From: Cyclobacteriaceae bacterium
GTDB lineage: Bacteria > Bacteroidota > Bacteroidia > Cytophagales > Cyclobacteriaceae
Length of the DNA stretch: 64,000 bases
Reading direction: 5' to 3'
Assembly: GCA_016787645.1 (NCBI GenBank)
Contig: JAEUUF010000022.1
Span: 124,001 to 188,000 of the forward strand
Shown here: positions 21,305-29,761 of the stretch, in pieces
Layout: every line of letters begins with the position of its first letter
How positions within the stretch are numbered: position 1 is the stretch's first letter
Notes under the pieces: generated by a model
Told to the model about the DNA's origin: nothing
The model's database searches: none
Seen by the model: only the letters and a program-made list of their open reading frames with translations
Position numbers and translations under genes: made by a program

Positions 21305-21335
21305 TTTGTTAAATGAGGCCGAATGTATAGTTTTG
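21305..21335 (+). promoter_or_regulatory. Promoter of the TPR membrane-protein gene
   Basis: TTTG (21305-21308) and TAGTTTTG (21328-21335) are 19 bp apart, an exact Bacteroidota consensus match. Transcription would start near 21341, within the 5' arm of the pdhA terminator hairpin. Confidence 0.82.
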
Positions 21336-21336
21336 C

Positions 21337-21394
21337 AGCCCTTCTGGCTCCCGTAGATTGAGAGAAAAGCCGGGGGAAGAAGGGCTACTTTTTT
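21337..21394 (+). terminator. Terminator of pdhA overlapping the next gene's start of transcription
   Basis: A 9-bp stem (21337-21345 with 21378-21386), extended by an inner 4-bp pair (GGCT with AGCC), is followed by TTTTTT at 21389-21394. It lies 50 bp after the pdhA stop and 8 bp before the next ATG. RNA from the promoter at 21305-21335 would lack part of the 5' arm, so it should not form the full stem. Confidence 0.7.
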
Positions 21395-21401
21395 ACGAAT
21401 C

Positions 21402-22088
21402 ATGGCAAAAAACGAAGAAAACAAGGACATCCTGGAGAGTCCCGAGGCGATTGCCGAAAAGGTGACGGGCATTGAGCAATGGATTGAGCACAATCCGAAG
21501 ATTGTATTTAGCATTTTGGGCGTGCTCCTGCTGATCGCCGGCGGGTATTTTGGATACCGCTACTATGTCAGCACCCAAGACGATCTGGCTCAAAAAGAAA
21601 TGTTTCAGGCCGTCCACTATTTTGAGGCCGACAGTCTTGACCTCGCGATGGAAGGCGACGGGAACAACCTTGGTTTCAAACAGATCATCGACGACTATGG
21701 CATGACGCCAGCGGGCAATCTTGCCAATTTCTATGCGGGTGCCGCTTGCCTCAAACAAGGCAAGTATCCGCTTGCTATACTTTATCTCAAGGACTTCTCC
21801 GCCAACGACCAGTTGGTGCAGGCCCGCGCTTACAGCCTGATCGGCGACGCCTACATGGAACAGAAACAATATGAAGACGCGGCCACCTATTATGACAAGG
21901 CAGCCACCTACAAGCCCAACAAATTTTTCACGCCTACTTACCTCATGAAGGCTGCGCTTGCTTTTGAAAAAGCTAATCAGAAAGAAAAAGCCATCAAGGC
22001 CTATCAGCGTGTCATTGATGAGTTCTGGGAAAGTGGTGACTATCAGAATGCCCGCAAATTCAAGGCGCGCCTCGAGACGAACTCCTGA
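21402..22088 (+). CDS. TPR protein with one N-terminal membrane helix
   Basis: The 228-aa product has a charged N-terminus, one membrane helix at about residues 34-50 ([17 protein letters not shown]), and a helical C-terminal part with tetratricopeptide repeats. [25 protein letters not shown] near 148 and [25 protein letters not shown] near 185 are the clearest. The topology resembles YfgM-type TPR proteins, which associate with the Sec translocon and periplasmic chaperones, but I cannot assign it. It has its own promoter and a strong terminator 18-44 bp after the stop, so it is a single-gene unit. Confidence 0.85.
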   Translation: MAKNEENKDILESPEAIAEKVTGIEQWIEHNPKIVFSILGVLLLIAGGYFGYRYYVSTQDDLAQKEMFQAVHYFEADSLDLAMEGDGNNLGFKQIIDDYGMTPAGNLANFYAGAACLKQGKYPLAILYLKDFSANDQLVQARAYSLIGDAYMEQKQYEDAATYYDKAATYKPNKFFTPTYLMKAALAFEKANQKEKAIKAYQRVIDEFWESGDYQNARKFKARLETNS

Positions 22089-22110
22089 TTAACATTTCCA
22101 ATCACAAGAA

Positions 22111-22136
22111 AAGGATGGACCACTCCATCCTTTTTT
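22111..22136 (+). terminator. Rho-independent terminator of the TPR gene
   Basis: A perfect 9-bp stem (22111-22119 with 22124-22132) with a 4-nt loop is followed by T residues to 22136. An in-frame ATG at 22115 lies within this stem, which argues against it as the ribH start. Confidence 0.9.
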
Positions 22137-22142
22137 CGTTGT

Positions 22143-22150
22143 TACCTTTG
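22143..22150 (+). promoter_or_regulatory. Candidate -7 element for ribH
   Basis: TACCTTTG matches the Bacteroidota -7 consensus and lies 24 bp before the ribH ATG at 22175, just after the previous terminator. I do not see a TTTG at the expected distance upstream. Confidence 0.5.
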
Positions 22151-22174
22151 GGTTTTAAATTAACTCCAACGACC

Positions 22175-22654
22175 ATGGCAGGAACCCTCACCCGCTCAAC
22201 CGGTAAACTCAAGAAATTTCTTACCCATAAAAAGGTGGGCATTGTTGTCGCTGAATGGAACAGTGAAATTACCGGGGCATTGTATGAGGGCGCCTATTCT
22301 GCCCTCCTTGCAGCTGGAATCAAGAAAAAGAATATTCATCGTCGTACAGTCCCTGGAAGTTTCGAACTACCGCTTGCCGCTCGGTGGTTAACGGAGCAAA
22401 CGGGCATCGACGCGGTAATTGCGCTGGGTTGTGTCATCCAGGGTGACACACCGCATTTCGATTACATCTGCCAGGCTGTGGCGCAAGGGATCATGCAAGT
22501 GAATCTCCAATCGGGAAAACCGGTGGCTTTTGGGGTGCTGACTACCCTCACCCGAAAACAGGCGGAGGAGAGGGCAGGCGGAAAACTCGGGAATAAAGGA
22601 GAAGAAGCGGCGGTGACGGTTATTCAAATGCTCGAAGTGAAGAGCGAAAAGTAG
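22175..22654 (+). CDS. ribH: 6,7-dimethyl-8-ribityllumazine synthase
   Basis: RibH condenses 5-amino-6-ribitylaminouracil with 3,4-dihydroxy-2-butanone 4-phosphate in the penultimate step of riboflavin synthesis. The 159-aa product has the substrate-binding segments [13 protein letters not shown] near residue 25, [15 protein letters not shown] near 58, [15 protein letters not shown] near 82 (with the catalytic histidine) and [28 protein letters not shown] near 117. A start at 22115 is rejected because it lies in the preceding terminator, and 159 aa is the normal family length. No other riboflavin gene is nearby. Confidence 0.97.
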   Translation: MAGTLTRSTGKLKKFLTHKKVGIVVAEWNSEITGALYEGAYSALLAAGIKKKNIHRRTVPGSFELPLAARWLTEQTGIDAVIALGCVIQGDTPHFDYICQAVAQGIMQVNLQSGKPVAFGVLTTLTRKQAEERAGGKLGNKGEEAAVTVIQMLEVKSEK

Positions 22655-22724
22655 ATTTTCAATTCAAATCTTCGAATTGACTTATCCTTCACCATTTAGC
22701 GAGGAAATGAAGGAGTAAGTAAAT

Positions 22725-22756
22725 GCTGTTGAGGAGCTTTTCAACTCCTCAACAGC
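22725..22756. terminator. Bidirectional terminator-like hairpin
   Basis: A perfect 12-bp stem (22725-22736 with 22745-22756) lies between the convergent ribH and beta-barrel genes, 12 bp after the latter's stop. Neither side has a strong T run, so function as a terminator is likely but not certain. Confidence 0.5.
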
Positions 22757-22768
22757 AGTGATTTCCAA

Positions 22769-23206
22769 TTACTTCTTACTGAAAACGTACGCGAAGCGGA
22801 AGCCCACGAAGGTGGATCCCAAACCAGCATAGAGTTGAAAGCTGAGGTCCCATTGATCATCAATTCGGTATCCTACGGTAGGGGTGAATCCTAACTTTGT
22901 TTCAGAATAACCGCCGCCTGATCCGATAACCGGTCCTAACTCTGCTCCAAAATAAACCGGTGTCTGCTGCAGGGTATACTTGGCGCCTCCCTGGATAAAA
23001 ATCAAGGTCGCTCCCCCGCCGAACTGCAGGCCCGGAGTGACCATCCATTTGAAATCATTATTGATGGGCGCTTCATACCGACCAGAAAAACCGAAGAAGG
23101 TAGTCCCGGGTGGAAAACTCAAGTTAACTCCCGCATTAATTTCCTGCGCACGGGCGCTCATGGTAAAGCCAACAACTACGACAGACATCAAAAATAATCG
23201 TCTCAT
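22769..23206 (-). CDS. Small outer-membrane beta-barrel protein
   Basis: The 145-aa product has a signal peptide (MRRLFLMSVVVVGFTMSARA, cleavage before QE). Short alternating strands rich in Gly and aromatics follow, and the sequence ends in GFRFAYVFSKK, close to the usual aromatic C-terminus of outer-membrane barrels. It looks like a small 6- to 8-strand barrel or porin-like protein of unknown cargo. It lies 44 bp downstream of icd on the same strand, so read-through from icd is possible. I cannot name a specific family. Confidence 0.75.
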   Translation of the reverse strand: MRRLFLMSVVVVGFTMSARAQEINAGVNLSFPPGTTFFGFSGRYEAPINNDFKWMVTPGLQFGGGATLIFIQGGAKYTLQQTPVYFGAELGPVIGSGGGYSETKLGFTPTVGYRIDDQWDLSFQLYAGLGSTFVGFRFAYVFSKK

Positions 23207-23250
23207 GAAAATTTGGATTGGTTAAATTTAAAAATAGTGACTAGACTGAA

Positions 23251-24477
23251 TTACATCTTCGAAACAATTTCCTTTCCAAATTCGGAGCACTTCAACAGTG
23301 TTGCGCCTTCCATCAACCGATGGAAGTCATACGTCACTCGCTTGGAGGCGATGGCATTTTCAAGCCCTTTGTAGATAAGGTTGGCCACTTCAACCCATCC
23401 CATGTATTCAAACATCATGGCGCCGGAAAGAATGACTGAACCCGGGTTGACTTTGTCCTGACCGGCATACTTCGGTGCCGTACCGTGGGTCGCTTCAAAA
23501 ATGGCAAACCCGGTCTTGTAATTGATGTTGCCTCCCGGGGCAATGCCAATACCTCCGACTATCGCGGCCAGGGCATCGGAAACATAGTCTCCATTGAGGT
23601 TCAGGGTGGCAATGACTGAATACTCATCTGGACGAAGGAGGATCTGCTGCAGGAAAGCATCCGCAATGGAGTCCTTGATCACAATTTTGTGTCCATTCGA
23701 GTTGATCACCTGCCAGGGTCCGCCATCGAGGTCGGTAGCGCCAAACTCACGCTTGGCCAGTTCATATCCCCAATCACGGAAACCACCTTCGGTAAATTTC
23801 ATGATGTTGCCTTTGTGCACCAGGGTTACACTGGGCTTCTTGTGGGTAATCGCATATTCCAAGGCTGCCCGCACCAGCCTTTCAGTTCCTTCACGGGAAA
23901 CCGGCTTAATGCCAATACCCGATGATTCCGGAAAACGGATCTTCTTGAAATGTTTCGGAAAGGACTCCTTGAACATTGAGAGAAACTTCTTGTTGTCGTC
24001 GGTTCCCTCCTGGAATTCAATTCCCGCATAAATATCTTCCGTGTTTTCACGGAAGATGATCATGTCGGTCTTGTGAGGTTCTTTCACCGGGGAAGGAACT
24101 CCTTTAAACCAGCGCACGGGGCGTACACAAGCATAAAGGTCAAGGTCCTGGCGGAGCGCGACATTCAATGACCGGATGCCACCTCCCACGGGCGTAGTGA
24201 GCGGGCCTTTGATGCCCACCAGGTACTCCTTGAATGCGGTGAGTGTTTCGTCTGGCATCCAGTTACCAGTCTTGTTAAATGCCTTCTCACCGGCTAGCAC
24301 CTCTTTCCACTGAATTTTTCGCTTGCCGCCATAGGCCTTTTCGACGGCCTTGTCAAAAACCAACTGGGACGCTGGCCATATATCTACTCCTGTGCCATCG
24401 CCTTCGATATAGGGAATGACCGGGTTGTCGGGTACGGTCAATTTGCCATTGCTGATTGTAATTTTCTGGGTACTCAT
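23251..24477 (-). CDS. icd: NADP-dependent isocitrate dehydrogenase
   Basis: This TCA-cycle enzyme oxidises isocitrate to 2-oxoglutarate with NADP. The 408-aa product is of the E. coli homodimeric type. It has the substrate loop [20 protein letters not shown] near residues 102-118, including the serine that is phosphorylated in enteric bacteria. It also has [13 protein letters not shown] near 145, the metal-binding region [17 protein letters not shown] and the coenzyme segment [14 protein letters not shown] near 330. The gene is complete. No AceK gene is nearby, so regulation by phosphorylation cannot be claimed. Confidence 0.97.
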   Translation of the reverse strand: MSTQKITISNGKLTVPDNPVIPYIEGDGTGVDIWPASQLVFDKAVEKAYGGKRKIQWKEVLAGEKAFNKTGNWMPDETLTAFKEYLVGIKGPLTTPVGGGIRSLNVALRQDLDLYACVRPVRWFKGVPSPVKEPHKTDMIIFRENTEDIYAGIEFQEGTDDNKKFLSMFKESFPKHFKKIRFPESSGIGIKPVSREGTERLVRAALEYAITHKKPSVTLVHKGNIMKFTEGGFRDWGYELAKREFGATDLDGGPWQVINSNGHKIVIKDSIADAFLQQILLRPDEYSVIATLNLNGDYVSDALAAIVGGIGIAPGGNINYKTGFAIFEATHGTAPKYAGQDKVNPGSVILSGAMMFEYMGWVEVANLIYKGLENAIASKRVTYDFHRLMEGATLLKCSEFGKEIVSKM

Positions 24478-24557
24478 AACTAGGGATAATTAAATGAATA
24501 AAGAACGGTTGCTTGATTACAAGGGGGTAAATTAGGAAAATAAGCTCACATTAAGGG

Positions 24558-24565
24558 TAATTTTG
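24558..24565 (+). promoter_or_regulatory. Candidate -7 element for the CAP-domain gene
   Basis: TAATTTTG fits TAnnTTTG and lies 32 bp before the ATG at 24598. No TTTG is visible at the usual distance, so this is weak. Confidence 0.3.
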
Positions 24566-24597
24566 AGCCTTGGCGGCACGTTACCCGGATAGTCGGA

Positions 24598-25176
24598 ATG
24601 TTGATGATTAATCGTACTATGAAGATCTGCCTACTCATCTTGCTTTGTTCTATATCAGGCTATCTGGCAGGGCAACCCGTCTGCGCTTCAGTAGAAGAAA
24701 AAAAACTATACGACTTCATCATGAGTTATCGGAAGTCAAAGAGACTGAAGCCGATTCCTTATTCCGAAAAAATGACCCGTGTTGCACAGACGCATGTGCG
24801 GGATCTCGTCGAGCACTTCGACTACGAAAACCGTGGTGATTGCAATCCACACAGCTGGTCCGACAAGGGATCATGGACACCTTGTTGCTACACACCGGAT
24901 CACCGTCAGGCTAAGTGCATGTGGAACAAACCGAAAGAAATTTCTGGGTACGAGGGTGAAGGCTACGAAATCGCCTTTTACAGTTCCGACCACGCTGAAG
25001 CCCTGGAGGCGCTCGAGGGATGGAAAGGAAGCACGGGGCACAACCCCTTGTTGGTCAATTCAGGCACCTGGTCGACCCTGGAGTGGAAAGCAATCGGTGT
25101 CGGAATTTACGGTCAGTACGCCGTGGTTTGGTTTGGAATCCTCGAAGATCCATCCACACTGGTCGTCTGCAAGTAA
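24598..25176 (+). CDS. Secreted CAP-domain (SCP-like) protein with extra cysteines
   Basis: The 192-aa product has a signal peptide (cleavage probably around AGQPVCAS). A CAP/SCP fold follows: VRDLVEHFDY with the first histidine near residue 70, a central EGEGYEIAFY in place of the usual GEN motif, then ALEGWKGSTGHNPLLVN near 140 and AIGVGIYGQYAVVWFG near 165. Four cysteines lie in the short stretch between residues 80 and 105 (including CNPHSW and PCC), which suggests disulfides and an extracytoplasmic location. Starts at 24604 or 24619 are also possible, and 24619 gives the most compact signal peptide. The function of bacterial CAP proteins is largely unknown. Confidence 0.82.
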   Translation: MLMINRTMKICLLILLCSISGYLAGQPVCASVEEKKLYDFIMSYRKSKRLKPIPYSEKMTRVAQTHVRDLVEHFDYENRGDCNPHSWSDKGSWTPCCYTPDHRQAKCMWNKPKEISGYEGEGYEIAFYSSDHAEALEALEGWKGSTGHNPLLVNSGTWSTLEWKAIGVGIYGQYAVVWFGILEDPSTLVVCK

Positions 25177-25181
25177 TTTTG

Positions 25182-25685
25182 TCAATGCAAGTAGACTACT
25201 GACTTCTCTCCCAGCACGACGGTAACATGCTCATTCAGTGTGGTGGACAATTCATAGCCAGTAAATTCTGGTTGGATTGGAAACTTGGGGTGGCTGCGGT
25301 TTACCAGCACGGCCACTTCAATTTTCTTCACCGCCATTGAGAGGAAAGGTTTCATGCCATAAGCCAGCGTTCGGCCAGAATTCAATACATCATCAACGAG
25401 CACAACCGGTTTCTTCAGGATGAGATCAGCATCCGTGTCCAGGGTCACTTCGCCAACCTCCGGTGTTTCCTTGTTGATAAATACTTTGACGAGTTTCACT
25501 TTGAGCGGTGACAAGGAGGAAACCTGTTTAGCCAATTCCTTGGCCAGCGCATAGCCTTGCCCATCGATACCTGCAAGCACGACGGCTTTCTCCGAGAAAT
25601 TGCTCTCGTAGATCTGGAACGCCATGCGACGTATTTTCTGTCGCACCTGGGCATCATTCAACACCTGTGTCCGGGTGGCCGTCAT
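25182..25685 (-). CDS. PyrR-like phosphoribosyltransferase
   Basis: The 167-aa product is a type I phosphoribosyltransferase. The PRPP-binding motif VVLVDDVLNSGRT lies at residues 94-106. The C-terminal NRSHPKFPIQPEFTGYELSTTLNEHVTV resembles the hood region of PyrR, the bifunctional uracil phosphoribosyltransferase and pyr-operon attenuation protein. No pyrimidine gene or PyrR-binding leader is visible nearby, so a regulatory role is unsupported. It overlaps the end of the Lrp-type gene by 4 bp (ATGA), which implies coupled translation. A salvage role is the safest reading. Confidence 0.85.
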   Translation of the reverse strand: MTATRTQVLNDAQVRQKIRRMAFQIYESNFSEKAVVLAGIDGQGYALAKELAKQVSSLSPLKVKLVKVFINKETPEVGEVTLDTDADLILKKPVVLVDDVLNSGRTLAYGMKPFLSMAVKKIEVAVLVNRSHPKFPIQPEFTGYELSTTLNEHVTVVLGEKSVVYLH

Positions 25686-26155
25686 GCTTCGGGGATGGGA
25701 ATTCGTTTGGTGTCCTTAAGTGTCGAGAGAATGACCATCGACTGGAGATTATCGACCACATCAATATTGGTGACTTTCTCCAGCATGAGGTTTTGATAAG
25801 ACGGTATGTCCGGGGACACAATCTTGAGAATAAAATCTGCCTGCCCGGTCACATGATGACATTCCACTATTTCCTTGATCTCTGTGATGGCCTTCATGAA
25901 CCTGGCGATGTTCTCCTTATTGTGACCTTTGAGGGAGGCCATAACAAAGGTACTTACCCCGAGTCCGACACTCGCCGGATCCACCACCGCATGATAACTG
26001 CGGATGACGCCAGCAGTCTCCAATTTCTTAACGCGCTCCAACGTTGGCGCAGCGGACAGACCGATCTCCTGCGCCAATTGGGCGTTGGTGATGTTGGAAT
26101 TTGCCTGAAGCAACTCAAGGATCTTCCGGTCGATGGCGTCAAGTCTGATCTTCAT
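25682..26155 (-). CDS. Lrp/AsnC-family transcriptional regulator
   Basis: The 157-aa product has an N-terminal helix-turn-helix (residues 5-60, with AIDRKILELLQANSNITNAQ and LSAAPTLERVKKLETAGVI). A C-terminal RAM ligand-binding domain follows (GLGVSTFVMASLKG, then CHHVTGQADFILKIVSPD near 99-116). Family members form octamers and sense amino acids. It is the first gene of a two-gene unit with the PyrR-like gene and has a good promoter 21 bp upstream. The effector cannot be predicted. Confidence 0.94.
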   Translation of the reverse strand: MKIRLDAIDRKILELLQANSNITNAQLAQEIGLSAAPTLERVKKLETAGVIRSYHAVVDPASVGLGVSTFVMASLKGHNKENIARFMKAITEIKEIVECHHVTGQADFILKIVSPDIPSYQNLMLEKVTNIDVVDNLQSMVILSTLKDTKRIPIPEA

Positions 26156-26175
26156 GGAGAAGCAAAATTTTGACC

Positions 26176-26205
26176 TAAAGTTAGCAAGAAGGGTGAATGC
26201 GCAAA
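26176..26205 (-). promoter_or_regulatory. Promoter of the lrp/pyrR-like unit
   Basis: TTTG (26205-26202) and TAACTTTA (26183-26176) are 18 bp apart; the -7 element is one base off TAnnTTTG. It starts 5 bp from the end of the PKD gene, so read-through from that gene may add to expression. Confidence 0.65.
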
Positions 26206-26209
26206 CGTC

Positions 26210-29200
26210 CTAGAAGCGTATAAACCGCATAGTCTGTATAGTCGTCGATGTCTGGATCGTTACGAGGTAGATGCCGGCTGCCAGGAAAGCAAGGTCATGA
26301 ATTGACTGATTAAGTCCGGCGGCGGAAGGGGTATCCCACTGATACTCTTGCCTTCCCTGGCTGTTGAAAACAGTGATTCGAACGGTCCCCGATTTCTCAG
26401 ACACCCAATCGACTTGCATAGGACCTGCACTGGGATTGGGATAGGGAGCGAAAACATAATCCTCTTCGTCCAGCGAAATGCATTTCCGGTTATTGTCTTG
26501 CTGTACATCTTTCTCAGACAAGATTTCAGCGCAAACAAACCGGGCTTCAAACTGGCTTGGGTCAAAGGTGAATGAAAGCGTGGAGGTGACGGACGCGCCG
26601 GGCAAAAGGCTGATCGAAAGTGATTCATTCACCACCGCTTTCTCCGACAGGTGTAATGCAATTTCTGTGGACGTGATGGGAATGTTGCTGCTGTTTTTGA
26701 TGGTCACTGTTGCTCTTGATTTACCAGTAAGCGGATCGGGCGAAAGGGCGAAGCTGGTCAATTCCAGGTCAACGGAAGAAAGAAGAACCTGGATCGGCAT
26801 TGAATGTATGTCGGTGCAGCCGAAGCTGTTCGTTGCCGCGAGGGTTGCCGTGTATTCACCGAGTTCAACAAATGTATAAGCTGGTGATACGACCGTGCTG
26901 ATCCCTGGAGTCTTTCCGCTGAACGACCAGAGGTACTGACTAGCACCCGTGGAAAGATTTTGAAATTGAACCGTAAGAGGCGGGTCACCGCGATCCGGTG
27001 CGGCACTGAAATCAGCCATCGGTGTGGGGTGTATGTCAACATTACCCGATTGAGTGTACACGCAGCCGGAGGTGTGGGTAGTTGTGACCGTATAAGGAGA
27101 CATCCCGGTGAGTGAGATGGTATGAACAGCCGGGTTGCCTGAAACCGGTGTGCCTGCGATATTCCATTGCCAGCCAATCACTCCATCGGCAACGGGAGGT
27201 ACGGTGGCATCAATTAGTGTAAATGTGGTAGGTTGACCTGCGCAGGGATTTTCCATGTTCATCACGAGGACCGGTAGCGGTGGAACACTGACGGGTTTTG
27301 TACGAAAGCTCGTGCACCCTCCCGCCGCAGTGACCGTAAGTGTTGCCGAGTAATTACCTGGTGCGGAAAAAATATAGGTGGGGTTAGCCGTGATGAATGC
27401 GCCACTTCCAATTTGCCAGGACCTGGATTGCACACCTCCGCTTGAAATATCAGTGAATTGTGTAGCCTGGTTAACACATGCCGGGCCTAGCACAAAATCG
27501 GCTACGGGTGATGTTCCGATGGTAATCGGCTTGTTGATTGATTGACTGCATCCCTGATCGGATGATGCCGTGAGTGTAACACTATAGTTTCCACCCGCGG
27601 TGTAGGTGAAGGAAGGATCTCTTTGAGTGGACGTACCCGACAGCGGATCACCAAACGACCAACTCCACGAAGTGATGTTGCTGTCTGTGAGCGGGGGTGT
27701 CGTGTTCTGAAACGGCGTAGGTGTATTACTGCAAGAGAAGGGTGGCAGGCCGACAGAAAAGTCTGGCTGAGGATTGGAATAAATCGTGATGCTCTTTGTG
27801 GTTTGATTCTGACAGCCACCGACATTGCTGCCGGTGAGTGACACAGCATATGTGCCAGGGTTAGGATACGAGTGCAAAGGGTCTACCAGCGGGGAACTCG
27901 GGGTGCCATCCCCAAAATTCCATGAAAACCCGGCATCCACACCCGAAGAGGTATTCGTGAAAGGAACTGCATTGAGGGCGCAGTCATCGCCAACCACAAA
28001 GTCAACTGTGGGTCCCACCTGGACACTTCCGATATTCTTTATCATTTCATTCTCGCATCCGGGGATTTTTGCCTTAAGGCGGATTTCCTGAGGGGCAGCA
28101 GCAGCAAAAGTGGTTGTCAGGTCAGCCTGGGCACTTTGTAACACACCATTGACTCGCCACTCCCAAATGGGATTTGAAGGGAGATCATAACTGGAAGTGT
28201 TCGTAAACGTGTACGTCTGATTGGTACAAATCGGCGTGATGGGTGGCAGACTGAAGTCGGCTACGGGCGGGTTATAAATAGTCAAAGGATGCGTGATGCT
28301 ATTGATGCAGGCATTGGATGCTGTAACAACGAGTCGGGGTTGGTATGTCCCCGCTGCCGCATACGAGTGCGACGGATTGACCGCACCGCTCGTCTGGCTA
28401 TCGCCAAAATTCCAATTGTAATTGACAATGTTTCCAGAAGAATTCACCGAGGTGAATTGGACGTTCGACATCGCGCAATTGTTGAGTGAAGTGAAATCAA
28501 TGTCAGGCGCGACCTGGCCTGAAACGGTGATACTCCTTTCCTTGACTCCAACGATTGATCCGGAAGTATTCTCCAGTGACACGGAGTAGGTACCTGCGCT
28601 GGCATACGAAACAATCGGACTTGCAGCCGGCGAAGTTTTGGGAGAGGCGGAACAATTGTCGACGTACTCAATCCGGAACACTTGTCCATTCGCCTGATTT
28701 ATACCCAAGATGGTCCAAACCGAATTCTCCTTGACCATTCCCAGTCCATACATGCTGGCCGGAAGGACACCCAGGCTGCCCTCTGGCGTCAAGGATGGAA
28801 TGTTGGTCACGGAAGTGCCAAATGATCCCCGAGTAAGCGTACCATCCAGCGCCAGCGCGAGGAAATAGAAATTCTCACCTTCCCTTGCCCACCGTAGACG
28901 TCCAGGATTGGCCGCGGTTAGGCTTTGTACTTGGGTGATTGAGGGTATCGAAAACAGCGACGCGCCAAAGTCCAGTCTATAGATGTTTCCATTGCCCAGG
29001 TTGTCGGCGAGGCCATACCAATTACCGCACACCTGAATGAGGTCAACATCTCCGAGATTGTTTGGATTGGGAACTGCCGCTGTGGTGAGAACGTCCGTCA
29101 ATGGGTTTGGTGCTGTAAGCAGGTTCCCCAGCCTGATCACTGAAAATTGGTTAGCCGCATTTGAGAGCAGGGCCACATACCCGTTGACTGGGTCCTTGCC

Positions 29201-29755
29201 AATAGCAAGCCCTGAGTTGATGGAACCAACGCCATTGATCAGTACATTCGCAACGGGTGTGTTAGAAACTTGCGCGCCAAAATCCAATCGCAACAATTCA
29301 CCTGTGGTATTATGAAGAATCCCGTACCATTGACCGCCTTGATTGATCACGCGAATCTGCCCAGGCTGATTAATTGCTCCGCCAAGGTTTCCCAGGTTGA
29401 TAATGGCAGTGGGCGCCGCCTGAAGGCCATTGTCAAAGTCAACCCGATACAGTAGACTCGTAAATGTGCCTGTGACAAAGGCATACCACTTGGTGTCATA
29501 GACAAGTTCAATTCCCGGTCGTCCGTTTGCCCCCGCCAGGGAAAAGGCAAGCTGGGCAGAAGGTATTTGTTGGAAATCACCCGAACAAAAATCCCAGGAG
29601 TATGTCCCCGGAGCGGATGAGTTGAAGACTTCAACCGCCTGGTTGCGACATGCCGATACTGCCAAGGTGAAATCAGTTACCGGACACTGAGCAGCCGCGG
29701 GGAGGAAGAGCCCCCAAAAACCCAACAAGCAAAAAACCCAGCCCGGTTTCATCAC
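26210..29755 (-). CDS. T9SS-exported multi-PKD surface protein with an inserted beta-propeller-like region
   Basis: The 1181-aa product has a signal peptide (residues 1-22, ending PAAAQ). A first half of a PKD domain (AVEVFNSSAPGTYSWDFCSGD, about 41-61) follows. A region of about 320 residues then shows repeated WYGxL/GNIYRLDFG-like strands, which suggests a beta-propeller. The second half of a PKD domain (SYASAGTYSVSLEN) lies near 388. About seven further PKD or PKD-like domains (WNFGD, SWSFGD, LWSFSG motifs) run to about residue 985. A CARDB-like domain and a C-terminal T9SS type A sorting domain (PYPNPSAGP...GIYLVTIQT...MRFIRF) close it. The protein should be secreted across the outer membrane and anchored at the surface. 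It starts 6 bp after the epimerase gene, at the end of the glycan cluster. Confidence 0.9.
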   Translation of the reverse strand: MMKPGWVFCLLGFWGLFLPAAAQCPVTDFTLAVSACRNQAVEVFNSSAPGTYSWDFCSGDFQQIPSAQLAFSLAGANGRPGIELVYDTKWYAFVTGTFTSLLYRVDFDNGLQAAPTAIINLGNLGGAINQPGQIRVINQGGQWYGILHNTTGELLRLDFGAQVSNTPVANVLINGVGSINSGLAIGKDPVNGYVALLSNAANQFSVIRLGNLLTAPNPLTDVLTTAAVPNPNNLGDVDLIQVCGNWYGLADNLGNGNIYRLDFGASLFSIPSITQVQSLTAANPGRLRWAREGENFYFLALALDGTLTRGSFGTSVTNIPSLTPEGSLGVLPASMYGLGMVKENSVWTILGINQANGQVFRIEYVDNCSASPKTSPAASPIVSYASAGTYSVSLENTSGSIVGVKERSITVSGQVAPDIDFTSLNNCAMSNVQFTSVNSSGNIVNYNWNFGDSQTSGAVNPSHSYAAAGTYQPRLVVTASNACINSITHPLTIYNPPVADFSLPPITPICTNQTYTFTNTSSYDLPSNPIWEWRVNGVLQSAQADLTTTFAAAAPQEIRLKAKIPGCENEMIKNIGSVQVGPTVDFVVGDDCALNAVPFTNTSSGVDAGFSWNFGDGTPSSPLVDPLHSYPNPGTYAVSLTGSNVGGCQNQTTKSITIYSNPQPDFSVGLPPFSCSNTPTPFQNTTPPLTDSNITSWSWSFGDPLSGTSTQRDPSFTYTAGGNYSVTLTASSDQGCSQSINKPITIGTSPVADFVLGPACVNQATQFTDISSGGVQSRSWQIGSGAFITANPTYIFSAPGNYSATLTVTAAGGCTSFRTKPVSVPPLPVLVMNMENPCAGQPTTFTLIDATVPPVADGVIGWQWNIAGTPVSGNPAVHTISLTGMSPYTVTTTHTSGCVYTQSGNVDIHPTPMADFSAAPDRGDPPLTVQFQNLSTGASQYLWSFSGKTPGISTVVSPAYTFVELGEYTATLAATNSFGCTDIHSMPIQVLLSSVDLELTSFALSPDPLTGKSRATVTIKNSSNIPITSTEIALHLSEKAVVNESLSISLLPGASVTSTLSFTFDPSQFEARFVCAEILSEKDVQQDNNRKCISLDEEDYVFAPYPNPSAGPMQVDWVSEKSGTVRITVFNSQGRQEYQWDTPSAAGLNQSIHDLAFLAAGIYLVTIQTSTTIQTMRFIRF

Positions 29756-29761
29756 GTGTTT

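Noticed and set aside
22115-22174. An upstream start of ribH at 22115
   Set aside because: The ATG is inside the stem of a strong terminator, and the family length fits the start at 22175.
27000-29000. Tandem repeat or CRISPR-like array within the PKD gene
   Set aside because: The similarity is between diverged protein domains of about 80 residues, with no repeated DNA units or spacers.
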